Assembly: GCF_000152725.1 (NCBI RefSeq)
Contig: NZ_CH724131.1
Location: forward strand, 731,655 to 786,509
DNA from: Pseudooceanicola batsensis HTCC2597
Lineage (GTDB): Bacteria > Pseudomonadota > Alphaproteobacteria > Rhodobacterales > Rhodobacteraceae
Direction of reading: 5' to 3'
Length of the DNA stretch: 54,855 bases
The notes under the pieces are model-generated. The model saw only the letters and a program-made list of their open reading frames with translations. It did no database searches and was not told the DNA's origin. The stretch's first letter is position 1. Each line of letters opens with the position of its first letter. Position numbers and translations under genes: made by a program. Below, one piece after another: positions 9,381 to 17,395 of the stretch.

Positions 9381-10922
9381 TCAGCGCGCCTTGAAAAGCC
9401 CGCCCAGGATGCCGCGCACGATGCGGCGCCCGGTGGTGCCGCCCAGCTCCTTGATCACCGCCTTGCCGAGCGCCGAGCCGATCGTTTCGGGCGACCGGCG
9501 CGACCGCGAGGTCGAACGCGACACTCGGTTGCCCGAATACCGTCGCGCCGATCGGTATTCGCGTTCCGGTGCGGGCTGCTCCTCCTCTTCCCGCTCCGCC
9601 TCTTCGGCCGCGCGGGCGGCGTCCGCCGCGCGACGGGTCAGGATCTCGTAGGCGCTCTCCCGGTCCTTGAGCGTCTCGTATTTCCCGGCGATCGGAGAGG
9701 CGTCGATGATCCCGGTGCGCGCGGCGCCGTCGATTGGCCCCAGGCGCGAGGATGGTGGCCGGATCAGGGTGCGTTCGACCACCCCGGGCACGCCCTTCGG
9801 TTCCAGGAACGAGGTGACCGCCTCGCCCACGCCGACTTCGCGGATGGCCTCTTCGGTATCGAACCGCGGATTGTCGCGATAGGTCTCGGCGGCGAGCCTC
9901 AGCTCCTTGCGGTCGCGCGCGGTAAAGGCCCGCAGCGCGTGCTGCACGCGGTTGCCCAGCTGGCCCAGGATATCCTCGGGCACATCGGCGGGGTTCTGGG
10001 TGATGAAATAGACGCCGACGCCTTTGGACCGGATCAGCCGCGCCACCTGTTCCACCTTGTCCACCAGTGCCTTGGGCGCGTCGTCGAACAGAAGATGCGC
10101 CTCGTCGAAGAAGAAGACCAGCCGGGGTTTGTCGGGGTCGCCCACTTCGGGCAGCTCTTCGAATAGCTCGGACAGCAGCCACAACAGGAAGGTCGCGTAA
10201 AGGCGCGGCGACCCCATCAGCTTGTCGGCGGCCAGGATCGAGATCATGCCGCGCCCGTCGGTATCGGACCGCATCAGATCTGCAAGCTCCAGCGCCGGTT
10301 CGCCGAAGAGCTTGGCCCCGCCCTGATTCTCGAGCACCAGAAGCCGCCGCTGGATCGCGCCGATCGAGGCCGGAGAGATGTTGCCGTAGCGCAGGCCGAG
10401 GTCGGCACGGTTCTCGCCCACCCAGACCAGCAGCGCCTGCAGATCCTTGAGGTCGAGCAGCGCCATGCCCTCGTCGTCGGCCACGCGGAAGGCGATGTTC
10501 AGGATCCCCTCCTGCGCCTCGGACAACTCCATCAGCCGCGACAGCAGAAGCGGCCCCATCTCGGAAACCGTGGTGCGCACGGGGTGCCCCTGCTCGCCGA
10601 AAAGGTCCCAGAAGAGCACCGGGAACTTGTCGTAGGAATAGCCGTCGAAGCCGATCTTGCCGGCACGTTCCATGAATGCCTCATGAAGCTTGAACGTCTC
10701 GGATCCCGGCTCGGCCAGGCCCGAGAGGTCGCCCTTGACGTCCGACAGGAAGACCGGAACCCCGGCGGCCGAGAAACCCTCGGCCATGATCTGCAGCGTC
10801 ACCGTCTTTCCGGTCCCCGTGGCGCCGGCGACAAGCCCGTGCCGGTTCGCGTATTTCAGCGCCAGACCCTGCTTTTCGCCATAGGCCTCGCCGCCGCCCC
10901 CGATGAAGATCCTGCCGTCCAT
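9381..10922 (-). CDS. HerA-like ATPase (DUF853/YjgR type)
   Basis: 513-residue P-loop ATPase of the DUF853 family, related to the HerA/FtsK helicases; the cellular role of this branch is not established. Walker A GATGTGKT at about residues 33-40; Walker [13 protein letters not shown] at about 275. [27 protein letters not shown] segment matches the conserved sensor/arginine-finger region. The C-terminal third is Arg- and Glu-rich with an [10 protein letters not shown] run and ends in a Gly-rich [17 protein letters not shown]. It runs tail to tail with gpt, nine bases apart. The start codon follows GCGGGG. Confidence 0.92.
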   Translation of the reverse strand: MDGRIFIGGGGEAYGEKQGLALKYANRHGLVAGATGTGKTVTLQIMAEGFSAAGVPVFLSDVKGDLSGLAEPGSETFKLHEAFMERAGKIGFDGYSYDKFPVLFWDLFGEQGHPVRTTVSEMGPLLLSRLMELSEAQEGILNIAFRVADDEGMALLDLKDLQALLVWVGENRADLGLRYGNISPASIGAIQRRLLVLENQGGAKLFGEPALELADLMRSDTDGRGMISILAADKLMGSPRLYATFLLWLLSELFEELPEVGDPDKPRLVFFFDEAHLLFDDAPKALVDKVEQVARLIRSKGVGVYFITQNPADVPEDILGQLGNRVQHALRAFTARDRKELRLAAETYRDNPRFDTEEAIREVGVGEAVTSFLEPKGVPGVVERTLIRPPSSRLGPIDGAARTGIIDASPIAGKYETLKDRESAYEILTRRAADAARAAEEAEREEEEQPAPEREYRSARRYSGNRVSRSTSRSRRSPETIGSALGKAVIKELGGTTGRRIVRGILGGLFKAR

Positions 10923-10968
10923 CCCCGCCCTCGCAAACCATCGTCACGGGGCAGCATAATATCTTAAC

Positions 10969-11069
10969 CTTTGCCTGCCAGTATCAAATCCGTCGCCGCT
11001 CATGTCCTCTTGCGGCGGCATACTTCCTCCCTGTCAGACTGGCCGTGCCCTCGTGGCACGGCATTTTTT
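10969..11069 (+). ncRNA. Candidate small RNA 1 with anti-Shine-Dalgarno-like linker
   Basis: Proposed transcript of about 100 nt. A TAATAT box at 10957-10962 could be the -10, though no good -35 is seen. The body has a CGCCGC/GCGGCG hairpin (10994-10999 with 11012-11017) whose loop contains TCCTC, then a single-stranded linker ACTTCCTCCCTG, then a strong terminator: 8-bp stem GCCGTGCC/GGCACGGC (11042-11062) and T6. The C/U-rich loop and linker could pair with ribosome-binding sites, as in the CcsR/'cuckoo' RNAs of alphaproteobacteria, but this is an analogy only. The 5' end is a guess; the same AT-rich box could be the herA-like promoter read the other way. Confidence 0.45.
11042..11069 (+). 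terminator. Rho-independent terminator without an upstream CDS
   Basis: GCCGTGCC-CTCGT-GGCACGGC perfect 8-bp stem followed by ATTTTTT. There is no T run on the other strand, so it acts in the plus direction only. It is the proposed 3' end of candidate small RNA 1. Confidence 0.8.
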
Positions 11070-11155
11070 CGCGCCCCCGCGCAGGATGAGGGGCGGCATG
11101 GGTGGGTCTGCCCCTAGTGAGGTGAAACCACTCCGATTTTTCACCAAATTGCCTG

Positions 11156-11184
11156 TTGACGGTCTCACCCAAAGCGCCTAGCGT
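11156..11184 (+). promoter_or_regulatory. Sigma-70-type promoter for candidate small RNA 2
   Basis: TTGACG (11156-11161), 17-bp spacer, TAGCGT (11179-11184). The expected start is near 11191, followed about 65 nt later by a Rho-independent terminator. Confidence 0.55.
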
Positions 11185-11190
11185 TCATGG

Positions 11191-11258
11191 AAACATAAGT
11201 CGGCCAGTCCGACAGGGAGAACGCGGAAGAGGGCCAATCAGGCCCTCTTTCTTTTTGT
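11191..11258 (+). ncRNA. Candidate small RNA 2
   Basis: Proposed transcript of about 65-70 nt bounded by the promoter at 11156-11184 and the terminator at 11228-11256. It would contain a 5' hairpin GTCGG-CCAGT-CCGAC (11199-11213), a purine-rich linker AGGGAGAACGCGGA, and the terminator hairpin. No start codon with a plausible frame is inside. It could instead be a leader or attenuator for ialB, whose start is 120 bp further, but ialB seems to have its own promoter. I do not recognise the family. Confidence 0.5.
11228..11256 (+). terminator. Rho-independent terminator of candidate small RNA 2
   Basis: AGAGGGCC-AATCA-GGCCCTCT 8-bp stem followed by TTCTTTTT. It stands 120 bp before ialB with no CDS upstream on its strand. 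Confidence 0.8.
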
Positions 11259-11317
11259 GCCCGTCCGGCCTTTCCGGCCGCTCGTGACGACGTGACCGGT
11301 CGCGCCGAGGAAACCGC

Positions 11318-11346
11318 CTGACAAGGCCGGAGCAAGATGTTAGGTC
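11318..11346 (+). promoter_or_regulatory. Candidate promoter of ialB
   Basis: CTGACA (11318-11323), 17-bp spacer, TAGGTC (11341-11346), which would start transcription about 26 bp before the chosen ATG of the IalB-like gene. Confidence 0.4.
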
Positions 11347-11378
11347 CGGTGCAAACATCAACTTGCAACGGGACCGAA

Positions 11379-12047
11379 ATGCTCAAGACCAAATCCTTGC
11401 TTTCCGTTCTGGCGATCGCAGCCTTCTCCGGCGCGGCGCTGGCACAGTCCGACGACACCGCCCCGGCCGATACCGCCACGAGCGAGACCGCAGCGCCGGC
11501 CGACGGTGAAACCCCTGAAACCACCGAAAACGCGGCACAGGATCCGGCCGCCGATCTCGATACCGGTCAGCCGGAGTCGGGCGGCGTGGGCCAGGGCTAT
11601 GTGCGCGAGACCTTCGGCGACTGGCAGCTACAGTGCGTCCGCCAGGAAGACACCGAAAGCGAACCGTGCCAGCTGTACCAGCTTCTGCGCGGCGCCGAGG
11701 ACAATCCGGTGGCCGAGGTCATCATCGAGAAACTGCCCGAGGGCGGCAATGTCGCGGCCGGCGCCACGATCCTCGTGCCCTTCGGCACCGCACTCGCCAA
11801 GGATCTGCGGATCGCCGTCGACGGCAGCCAGGGCAAGGTCTATCGCTATGCCTTCTGCAACAGCAACGCCTGCTACGCGCGCATCGGCCTGCTTCCGGCC
11901 GACATCGCCGCGTTCAAGGCCGGGAATACGGCGAACGTGACCATCTTCGCCTATGAGCGGCTGGACGAACCGGTCGAGTTGACCCTCTCGCTCTCCGGGT
12001 TCACCGCCGGTTTCGAAACGCTTCAGCCGGTGACGCCGCCGCAGTGA
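11379..12047 (+). CDS. IalB-family (invasion-associated locus B) periplasmic protein
   Basis: 222-residue secreted protein. It opens with a signal peptide (MLKTKSLLSVLAIAAFSGAA, cleavage near ALAQ), followed by about 45 residues of acidic, Ala/Thr/Pro-rich linker and then the IalB domain starting at FGDWQLQC. Four Cys lie in pairs (QLQC...EPC and FCNSNAC), likely disulfides. The family is named after a Bartonella erythrocyte-invasion factor but is common in free-living alphaproteobacteria, where its role is unclear. ATG at 11379 is chosen because it begins the signal peptide; the in-frame ATG at 11337 would add a non-signal tail. A convergent terminator follows. Confidence 0.88.
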   Translation: MLKTKSLLSVLAIAAFSGAALAQSDDTAPADTATSETAAPADGETPETTENAAQDPAADLDTGQPESGGVGQGYVRETFGDWQLQCVRQEDTESEPCQLYQLLRGAEDNPVAEVIIEKLPEGGNVAAGATILVPFGTALAKDLRIAVDGSQGKVYRYAFCNSNACYARIGLLPADIAAFKAGNTANVTIFAYERLDEPVELTLSLSGFTAGFETLQPVTPPQ

Positions 12048-12070
12048 CGCGGTTCTGAACGTCAAAAGAA

Positions 12071-12097
12071 AACGCCCGCCGATTGGCGGGCGTTTTT
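12071..12097. terminator. Bidirectional terminator between convergent genes
   Basis: AACGCCCGCC-GATT-GGCGGGCGTT stem with T run on the plus side (TTTTT) and an A-rich flank AAAAGAAAA on the other, giving a T-rich tail on the minus strand. It lies between ialB and the convergent MepK-like gene. Confidence 0.85.
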
Positions 12098-12122
12098 CGT
12101 TGCGTGTCCGGTCGGCGGGCGG

Positions 12123-12692
12123 TCAGCCGCCCCAGCTGCGGACCGGTCCGCAGTCCATATGCACGAAATTCGATCCGCTGTAGCGCCCGACGCCGCCCGC
12201 GCGACAGGCCGAGGCCGCACGCGCCATCTGATTGACCGAGCGGGACGACAGCCGGAGATCCGCCGCCTGCCCCTTGAGGTGGAGCGAGTTGCGCGCAACG
12301 TTCCGCGACCTCGACCGCAGCATCGCGTTGGTCTCGGGCGAGCGGTAGCCGGAGAGCAGCATGTAGGGCTCGTTCACCTCGAGCAGGTTGTGCGAGGCCG
12401 CCATGATGTCGATGGTGCGCAGGTCGATCGGCTTGACGATGTCGTTCCGCCAGTCCCGCATGAAATGGCTCACCTCGGTCACGGCATCCTTGATGTAGTG
12501 CCCGTCGACCCAGTAGATCATGTCGATCCGCTCGCCCGTCCGGGCGGAATACATGCGGATACGTCGGATATCGCCGGAGTTTTTGAGGAACCCGGCCGCC
12601 TTCGTGAAAGTTGGTGCTGATACTATTGCTGTCGCGGCGAACGCACTCAATAGAGCACGCCGCGAAATGCTCGGAGAGCTTTCGATTGCCAT
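12123..12692 (-). CDS. YcbK/MepK-like (DUF882) peptidoglycan hydrolase
   Basis: 189-residue DUF882 protein of the M15-like metallopeptidase fold. E. coli MepK (YcbK) of this family cuts 3-3 (mDap-mDap) crosslinks in peptidoglycan. It starts with a twin-arginine-type signal (SISRRALLSAFAATAIVSA). The expected zinc ligands are present: His138 and Asp145 in HLKGQAAD, and His178 in VHMD; the YRSPETN motif is also typical. ATG at 12692 starts at the signal; the frame opens to 12749. It is divergent from an L,D-transpeptidase, the enzyme type that makes the bonds it would cut. In E. coli the equivalent genes ycbB and ycbK are also neighbours. Confidence 0.9.
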   Translation of the reverse strand: MAIESSPSISRRALLSAFAATAIVSAPTFTKAAGFLKNSGDIRRIRMYSARTGERIDMIYWVDGHYIKDAVTEVSHFMRDWRNDIVKPIDLRTIDIMAASHNLLEVNEPYMLLSGYRSPETNAMLRSRSRNVARNSLHLKGQAADLRLSSRSVNQMARAASACRAGGVGRYSGSNFVHMDCGPVRSWGG

Positions 12693-13003
12693 GTTTCGCG
12701 CCTGTCCCGTCGCTACCTGTACCGCGATGTTACGCGGTCGTTCGTGCACCTCATCCCCAGATGCACGGTTTTTATGCCATAGCCACCGCTTCAGACCAAG
12801 GCGCGATTATCAAGCATTTTATGAGAAACAGTTTTTCGGCAGAAAATTGCCAAAAGGTAGGGAAAACCCGAATTGTCGGCCAAGGCGTAACCTGCGTGCA
12901 TCACCTCTGAAGCCACGGGTTTTTTGAACCTTTTGTGAGTGGACAGTTTCGGCGAGAAGTCGCCACGCTGAACAGTAACGGGAAATCCGGAAAGGACATC
13001 TGC
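12693..13003. other. Divergent promoter region between hydrolase and L,D-transpeptidase
   Basis: 311 bp, AT-richer than its surroundings, with no coding ORF. On the minus strand a plausible promoter is TTGGTC, 17 bp, CATAAA, about 80 bp before the MepK-like start. No clear operator is seen. Confidence 0.4.
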
Positions 13004-14623
13004 ATGATCCTCGCTGCCTATGCGCGACACCTGACCCTCTCCGCGACCGTGGCCCTGGCGATGTCCGCCGGATCGGCCGGCGCCCAGGTCGCGACCCCTG
13101 AGATCAGGGTAACCCAGTTCCAGCAGACCATCGCCGAGCATGCGGCGCGCGACCGCGACCTTGCCGCCTTTTATCGCGCCACGGAGTTCGCGCCGATCTG
13201 GACCGGAGAGGGCGAGCCCTATGTCTCGCGCCGCCGTGCCCTTTTCGAGGCGCTGTCCCATGCCGAGGATCATGGCCTCCCCGGCGCCTCCTACGATCTG
13301 CCCGGCCTGATCGAGAGCATGCGCCGCGCCCGCACCGGGGCCGAACGCGGCGAACTGGACGTGCGGATCTCGACGCTGTTCCTTCGCTATGCGGTCGATG
13401 TGCAGACCGGCGTGCTCAAGCCCTCGGATGTGGACAGCGGCATCGTGCGCAAGGTCCCGCTGCGCGACCGTCGCGGCTATCTCGAGGGGATCACCTCGGC
13501 CGATCCCGCCGCCTTCGTCGCCTCGCTGCCCCCGCAACGGCTGGAATACACCCGCCTGATGCGCGAAAAGCTGCGCCTCGAGCGGCTGATCGCGTCCGGC
13601 GGTTTCGGTGCCACGGTCCAGGCCCAGAGCCTGGAGCCCGGCGATACCGGCGAGGCGGTCGTCGCCCTGCGCAACCGGCTGATGACCATGGGCTACCTGC
13701 CCCGCCGCGTCGGCGTCACCTACGACCGCGACATGGAAAGCGCCGTGCTGCGCTTCCAGGCCGACCACGGGCTGAGCGAGGACGGCGTCGCCGGCACCGC
13801 CACGATTGCCGAGATCAATGTCCCCGTCGAGGAGCGGCTGAAATCGGTGATCGTCGCGATGGAACGCGAGCGCTGGATCAACCGCGACCTCGGCGACCGC
13901 CACGTCCTGGTGAACCTGACCGATTTCCACGCCCGGATCATGGAAAACGGCAAGATCTACTTCAAGACGCGCTCGGTCATCGGCAAGAACCTTTCGACGC
14001 ACCGCACGCCGGAATTCTCGGACGTGATGGAGCACATGATCGTCAACCCGACGTGGAACGTGCCCCGCTCGATCGCGGTCTCGGAATATCTGCCCGCCTT
14101 CAAGCGGAACCCCTATTCTAACAGTCATCTCAAGTTGATCGACGCGCGGGGCCGCGTGGTGGATCGCGGCTCGGTCAACTTCGCCGCCTACAGCAAGCGC
14201 AACTTCCCCTTCGATCTCAAGCAGCCGCCGTCGTCCCGCAACGCCCTGGGGCTGGTCAAGTTCATGTTCCCCAACGTGCACAACATCTATCTGCACGACA
14301 CCCCCGCCAAGAGTCTGTTCTCGCGCGATGTGCGGGCGTTCAGCCATGGCTGCATCCGTCTTAACGAACCCTTCGAATTCGCCCATGCGCTGCTGGCCTG
14401 GCAATCGGACGATCCCGAGGGACTGTTCCGCTCGACCCTCAACACCGGGCGCGAAACCAAGATCGACCTGGCGAGCCCCCTGCCCGTCCACCTCATCTAC
14501 CGGACGGCGATGAGCCAGCCCAAGGGACAGATGTCCTATCGACGCGACGTCTATGGGCGGGATGGCCGCATCTGGGAGGCTCTGGCCCGCGAGGGGGTGG
14601 AACTGCGCGGCGTTCAGGGGTAA
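13004..14623 (+). CDS. L,D-transpeptidase (YcbB/LdtD type)
   Basis: 539-residue exported enzyme forming 3-3 crosslinks in peptidoglycan. After a signal peptide (TLSATVALAMSAGSAGAQ) comes a helical N-terminal region, a peptidoglycan-binding-like domain near residues 210-270 (GDTGEAVVALRNRLMTMGYL...FQADHGLSEDGVAG), then the YkuD catalytic domain. The nucleophile is Cys450 in SHGCIRL with His448; the upstream HMIVNPTWNVPRSIA matches the family. ATG at 13004 has AAAGGA ten bases upstream; the frame opens to 12935. It is divergent from the MepK-like gene and 34 bp ahead of lpxD. Confidence 0.94.
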   Translation: MILAAYARHLTLSATVALAMSAGSAGAQVATPEIRVTQFQQTIAEHAARDRDLAAFYRATEFAPIWTGEGEPYVSRRRALFEALSHAEDHGLPGASYDLPGLIESMRRARTGAERGELDVRISTLFLRYAVDVQTGVLKPSDVDSGIVRKVPLRDRRGYLEGITSADPAAFVASLPPQRLEYTRLMREKLRLERLIASGGFGATVQAQSLEPGDTGEAVVALRNRLMTMGYLPRRVGVTYDRDMESAVLRFQADHGLSEDGVAGTATIAEINVPVEERLKSVIVAMERERWINRDLGDRHVLVNLTDFHARIMENGKIYFKTRSVIGKNLSTHRTPEFSDVMEHMIVNPTWNVPRSIAVSEYLPAFKRNPYSNSHLKLIDARGRVVDRGSVNFAAYSKRNFPFDLKQPPSSRNALGLVKFMFPNVHNIYLHDTPAKSLFSRDVRAFSHGCIRLNEPFEFAHALLAWQSDDPEGLFRSTLNTGRETKIDLASPLPVHLIYRTAMSQPKGQMSYRRDVYGRDGRIWEALAREGVELRGVQG

Positions 14624-14657
14624 TCCCCCACCGGACGCGATGATCCGGGGGATGCGA

Positions 14658-15749
14658 ATGACACCGACCATCAGGCAGATCGCCGAGGCGATCGGCGCCC
14701 GCGCCGAGGGGGCGGTGGACACCGTCGTCACCGGCGCCGCCGAACCCGCCGACGCAGGCCCCGACCAGATCGCGCTTGCCATGAGTTCGACCTATGCCAA
14801 GGCGCTCGGTGCCGGCTCGGCCCGCGCGGCCATGCTCTGGGCGGATGCGGACTGGAAGGCGCTCGGCCTCGAGGCGGCGATCCTCGTGCCGCGCCCGCGC
14901 CTGGCGATGGCCGGGCTGACGGGTCTTCTGGATCCGGGGCAGCGCTATCCTGAGGGCATCCACCCCTCCGCTGTGATCGATCCATCGGCGAAACTCGGCC
15001 CCGACGTCTCGGTCGGCCCGATGGCCTGCATTGGCCCCGGCGCCAGCATCGGCGCGGGCAGCGTGGTCGGGCCGCAGTGCTACATCGGCGCCGAGGCCGT
15101 GCTGGGGCGCGACGCGCGTCTCCATGCCGGCGTGCGCCTCATGGCCCGCGTGCGCATCGGAGACCGGTTCATCGCCCAGGCCGGCGCGGTGGTCGGATCG
15201 GACGGCCACAGTTTCGTGACGCCCGAACAGTCGACCGTCGAACAGGCCCGTGCCTCGCTCGGCACGAATGTCACCGCCGCCCCGCAGAGCTGGGTGCGGA
15301 TCCATTCGCTCGGTGCGGTGATCGTCGGCGACGACGTCGAACTGGGGGCCAATGCCTGCGTCGACAGCGGCACCATCCGCCCGACCGAGATCGCGAACGG
15401 CTGCAAGATCGACAACCTCTGCCATGTCGCCCATAACGTGCGCATCGGGCGCGATTGCCTCTTTGCGGCCTGCGCGGCCGTCGCCGGATCGACGGACATC
15501 GGCAACAATGTCATCCTGGGCGGTCAGGTCGGCGTGTCCGACAACATCACCATCGGCGACAACGTGGTCGCCGGCGGCGGGACCAAGATCCTGTCGCGGG
15601 TTCCCGCGGGCCGGGTGGTGCTGGGCTATCCGGCGATGAAGATGGACACGCATATCGATACATACAAGGCGCTGAGGCGTCTGCCGCGCCTCGCCGAGCA
15701 GGTCGCCCGCCTGCAGAAAGCGGTTTTCAAGTCAGACGAGAACCATTAG
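14658..15749 (+). CDS. lpxD: UDP-3-O-acylglucosamine N-acyltransferase
   Basis: Third step of lipid A synthesis: moves a 3-hydroxyacyl chain from ACP to UDP-3-O-acylglucosamine. 363 residues. The N-terminal substrate-binding domain is followed by a left-handed beta-helix of hexapeptide repeats (about 105-310), then a C-terminal helix. The probable catalytic His lies in CHVAHNVRIG. ATG at 14658 (MTPTIRQIAEAIGA) is chosen because GGGGG is six bases upstream and the sequence matches the family's start; ATGs at 14640 and 14652 are possible. An ACP and a ketoacyl synthase follow in the same direction within 36 bp. Confidence 0.96.
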   Translation: MTPTIRQIAEAIGARAEGAVDTVVTGAAEPADAGPDQIALAMSSTYAKALGAGSARAAMLWADADWKALGLEAAILVPRPRLAMAGLTGLLDPGQRYPEGIHPSAVIDPSAKLGPDVSVGPMACIGPGASIGAGSVVGPQCYIGAEAVLGRDARLHAGVRLMARVRIGDRFIAQAGAVVGSDGHSFVTPEQSTVEQARASLGTNVTAAPQSWVRIHSLGAVIVGDDVELGANACVDSGTIRPTEIANGCKIDNLCHVAHNVRIGRDCLFAACAAVAGSTDIGNNVILGGQVGVSDNITIGDNVVAGGGTKILSRVPAGRVVLGYPAMKMDTHIDTYKALRRLPRLAEQVARLQKAVFKSDENH

Positions 15750-15784
15750 ATCACGCCTAAATCAGCCTTGAGGGAGGCGGCGTC

Positions 15785-16045
15785 ATGGATATCAAGAACA
15801 AGGTCATCGAAATCATCGCCGATCAGGCCATGATCGAGCCCTCTGACGTGACCATGGAGTCCACGCTCGAGGAGATCGGCATCGACAGCCTCGGGCTGGT
15901 GGAGAGCATCTTCGCCATCGAAGAGGCCTTCGACATCCAGGTTCCCTTCAACGCCAACGAGCCCGAGAAGAGCGAATTCGACATCTCCTCGGTCGCCGCG
16001 ATCGTCCGGGGGATCGAGAAACTGGTGGCGGAACAGCACGCGTGA
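15785..16045 (+). CDS. Accessory acyl carrier protein
   Basis: 86-residue acidic four-helix protein with the phosphopantetheine site Ser35 in GIDSLGLVES. The site reads DSLG-L rather than the DSLD(T/M) typical of housekeeping AcpP, and the sequence is more divergent than expected for AcpP, so this looks like a specialised ACP. It is followed with a 4-bp GTGA overlap by a ketoacyl synthase and preceded by lpxD. A role in supplying a special hydroxy- or long-chain acyl group for lipid A is inferred from position only. Confidence 0.9.
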   Translation: MDIKNKVIEIIADQAMIEPSDVTMESTLEEIGIDSLGLVESIFAIEEAFDIQVPFNANEPEKSEFDISSVAAIVRGIEKLVAEQHA

Positions 16046-17250
16046 AACGGGTCGTCATCACGGGCGCGGGCACGATCAACGCGCTCGGCCATTCGGTATC
16101 CGAAACGCTCGAGGCCATGCGCGAGGGGCGCTGCGGCATCGGCGCGCTCGAATTCCGCGATGTCGAACGGCTCTCGATCAGCATTGGCGGGCAGGTCAAG
16201 GGGTTCGAGGCCGAGGCGCAGTTCAACCGCCAGCAGATGGCGCTTTACGACAGGTTCACCCAGTTCACCCTATTCGCAGCGCGCGAGGCGATCACCCAGT
16301 CTGGCCTCGAATTCATCGGCGAGCTGGCGGCCAAGGCTGGCGTCGTGCTGGGCACCGCCGGCGGCGGGGTCTCGACCTGGGACGACAATTACCGGGCCGT
16401 CTACGAAGAGGGCAAGAACCGCGTGCATCCCTTCGTGGTGCCCAAGCTGATGAACAATGCGGCCGCCTCGCATGTCAGCATGGAATACAACCTCAAGGGG
16501 CCGAGCTTTACCGTCTCGACCGCCTGCGCCTCGTCCAATCACGCCATGGCCCAGGCGTTCCAGATGGTCCGGTCCGGCATGACCCCGGCCATGGTCACGG
16601 GCGGGTCGGAATCCATGCTCTGCTTCGGCGGGGTCAAGGCCTGGGAAGGCCTGCGGGTCATGTCCAAGGACGCCTGCCGCCCGTTCAGCGCCAATCGCAA
16701 CGGCATGGTCCAGGGCGAGGGCGCGGGCATTTTCGTCTTCGAGGAGATGGAACACGCGAAGAAGCGCGGCGCCGAGATCCTGGCCGAGGTGATCGGCTTC
16801 GCCATGTCCTCGGACGCGGCGGATATCGTCATGCCCTCGAAACAGGGCGCGGCGCGGGCAATCTCGGGCGCGATCGCCGACGCCCGGATCAATCCCGAGG
16901 AGGTGGGCTATATCAACGCCCATGGCACCGGCACGGCTGCCAACGACAAGACCGAATGCTCGGCCGTCGCCGATGCGCTCGGCCCCCATGCCGACCGGGT
17001 GATGATTTCCTCGACCAAGTCGATGCACGGCCACCTGATCGGCGGCACCGGCGCGGTTGAACTGCTGGCCTGCATCATGGCTCTGCGCGACGGCATCGTC
17101 GCCCCGACCATCGGCTACGAAGAACCCGACCCTGAATGCGCCCTGGACGTCGTCCCCAACGAGGCGCGCGAGGCGAGCGTCGAGGTCGCCCTGTCGAACG
17201 CCTTCGCCTTCGGCGGCCTGAACGCGGTGATGGCACTGCGAAAGGTCTGA
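16042..17250 (+). CDS. Beta-ketoacyl-ACP synthase II-like condensing enzyme
   Basis: 402-residue thiolase-fold condensing enzyme that extends acyl-ACP with malonyl-ACP. The Cys-His-His triad is complete: Cys162 (STACASS), His294 (NAHGTGT), His331 (MHGHLIGG), with Lys324 before it. It starts with GTG at 16042, overlapping the ACP stop by four bases, so the pair is translationally coupled and probably works together. It is about 15 residues shorter than a typical FabF and was not placed with fabD/fabG, so I treat it as a dedicated rather than housekeeping enzyme. Paralogue assignment needs a tree. Confidence 0.9.
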   Translation: MKRVVITGAGTINALGHSVSETLEAMREGRCGIGALEFRDVERLSISIGGQVKGFEAEAQFNRQQMALYDRFTQFTLFAAREAITQSGLEFIGELAAKAGVVLGTAGGGVSTWDDNYRAVYEEGKNRVHPFVVPKLMNNAAASHVSMEYNLKGPSFTVSTACASSNHAMAQAFQMVRSGMTPAMVTGGSESMLCFGGVKAWEGLRVMSKDACRPFSANRNGMVQGEGAGIFVFEEMEHAKKRGAEILAEVIGFAMSSDAADIVMPSKQGAARAISGAIADARINPEEVGYINAHGTGTAANDKTECSAVADALGPHADRVMISSTKSMHGHLIGGTGAVELLACIMALRDGIVAPTIGYEEPDPECALDVVPNEAREASVEVALSNAFAFGGLNAVMALRKV

Positions 17251-17395
17251 GGGCACCGGCGAGAGCCGGCCATCCATCGACACACCTGCTGCATCCGAGG
17301 GCACGCGACGCGCCGACAGGCCGGCCCGGTGCAGCACTTGCCGACGCGCCAGAATCTACCGGATCGAGGATCCGCGGCCTGCGCACGCGGTCGGA

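Larger units (their letters stand above)
10923..11378. other. Gene-free region with two plus-strand terminators
   Basis: 456 bp between the divergent herA-like and ialB genes. No ORF looks coding. It holds two Rho-independent terminators in the plus direction (11042-11069 and 11228-11256) although no plus-strand CDS lies between gpt and here. It also has a good sigma-70-type promoter at 11156-11184 and another at 11318-11346 facing ialB. This is the layout expected for two short non-coding RNAs followed by ialB on its own promoter. Confidence 0.6.
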
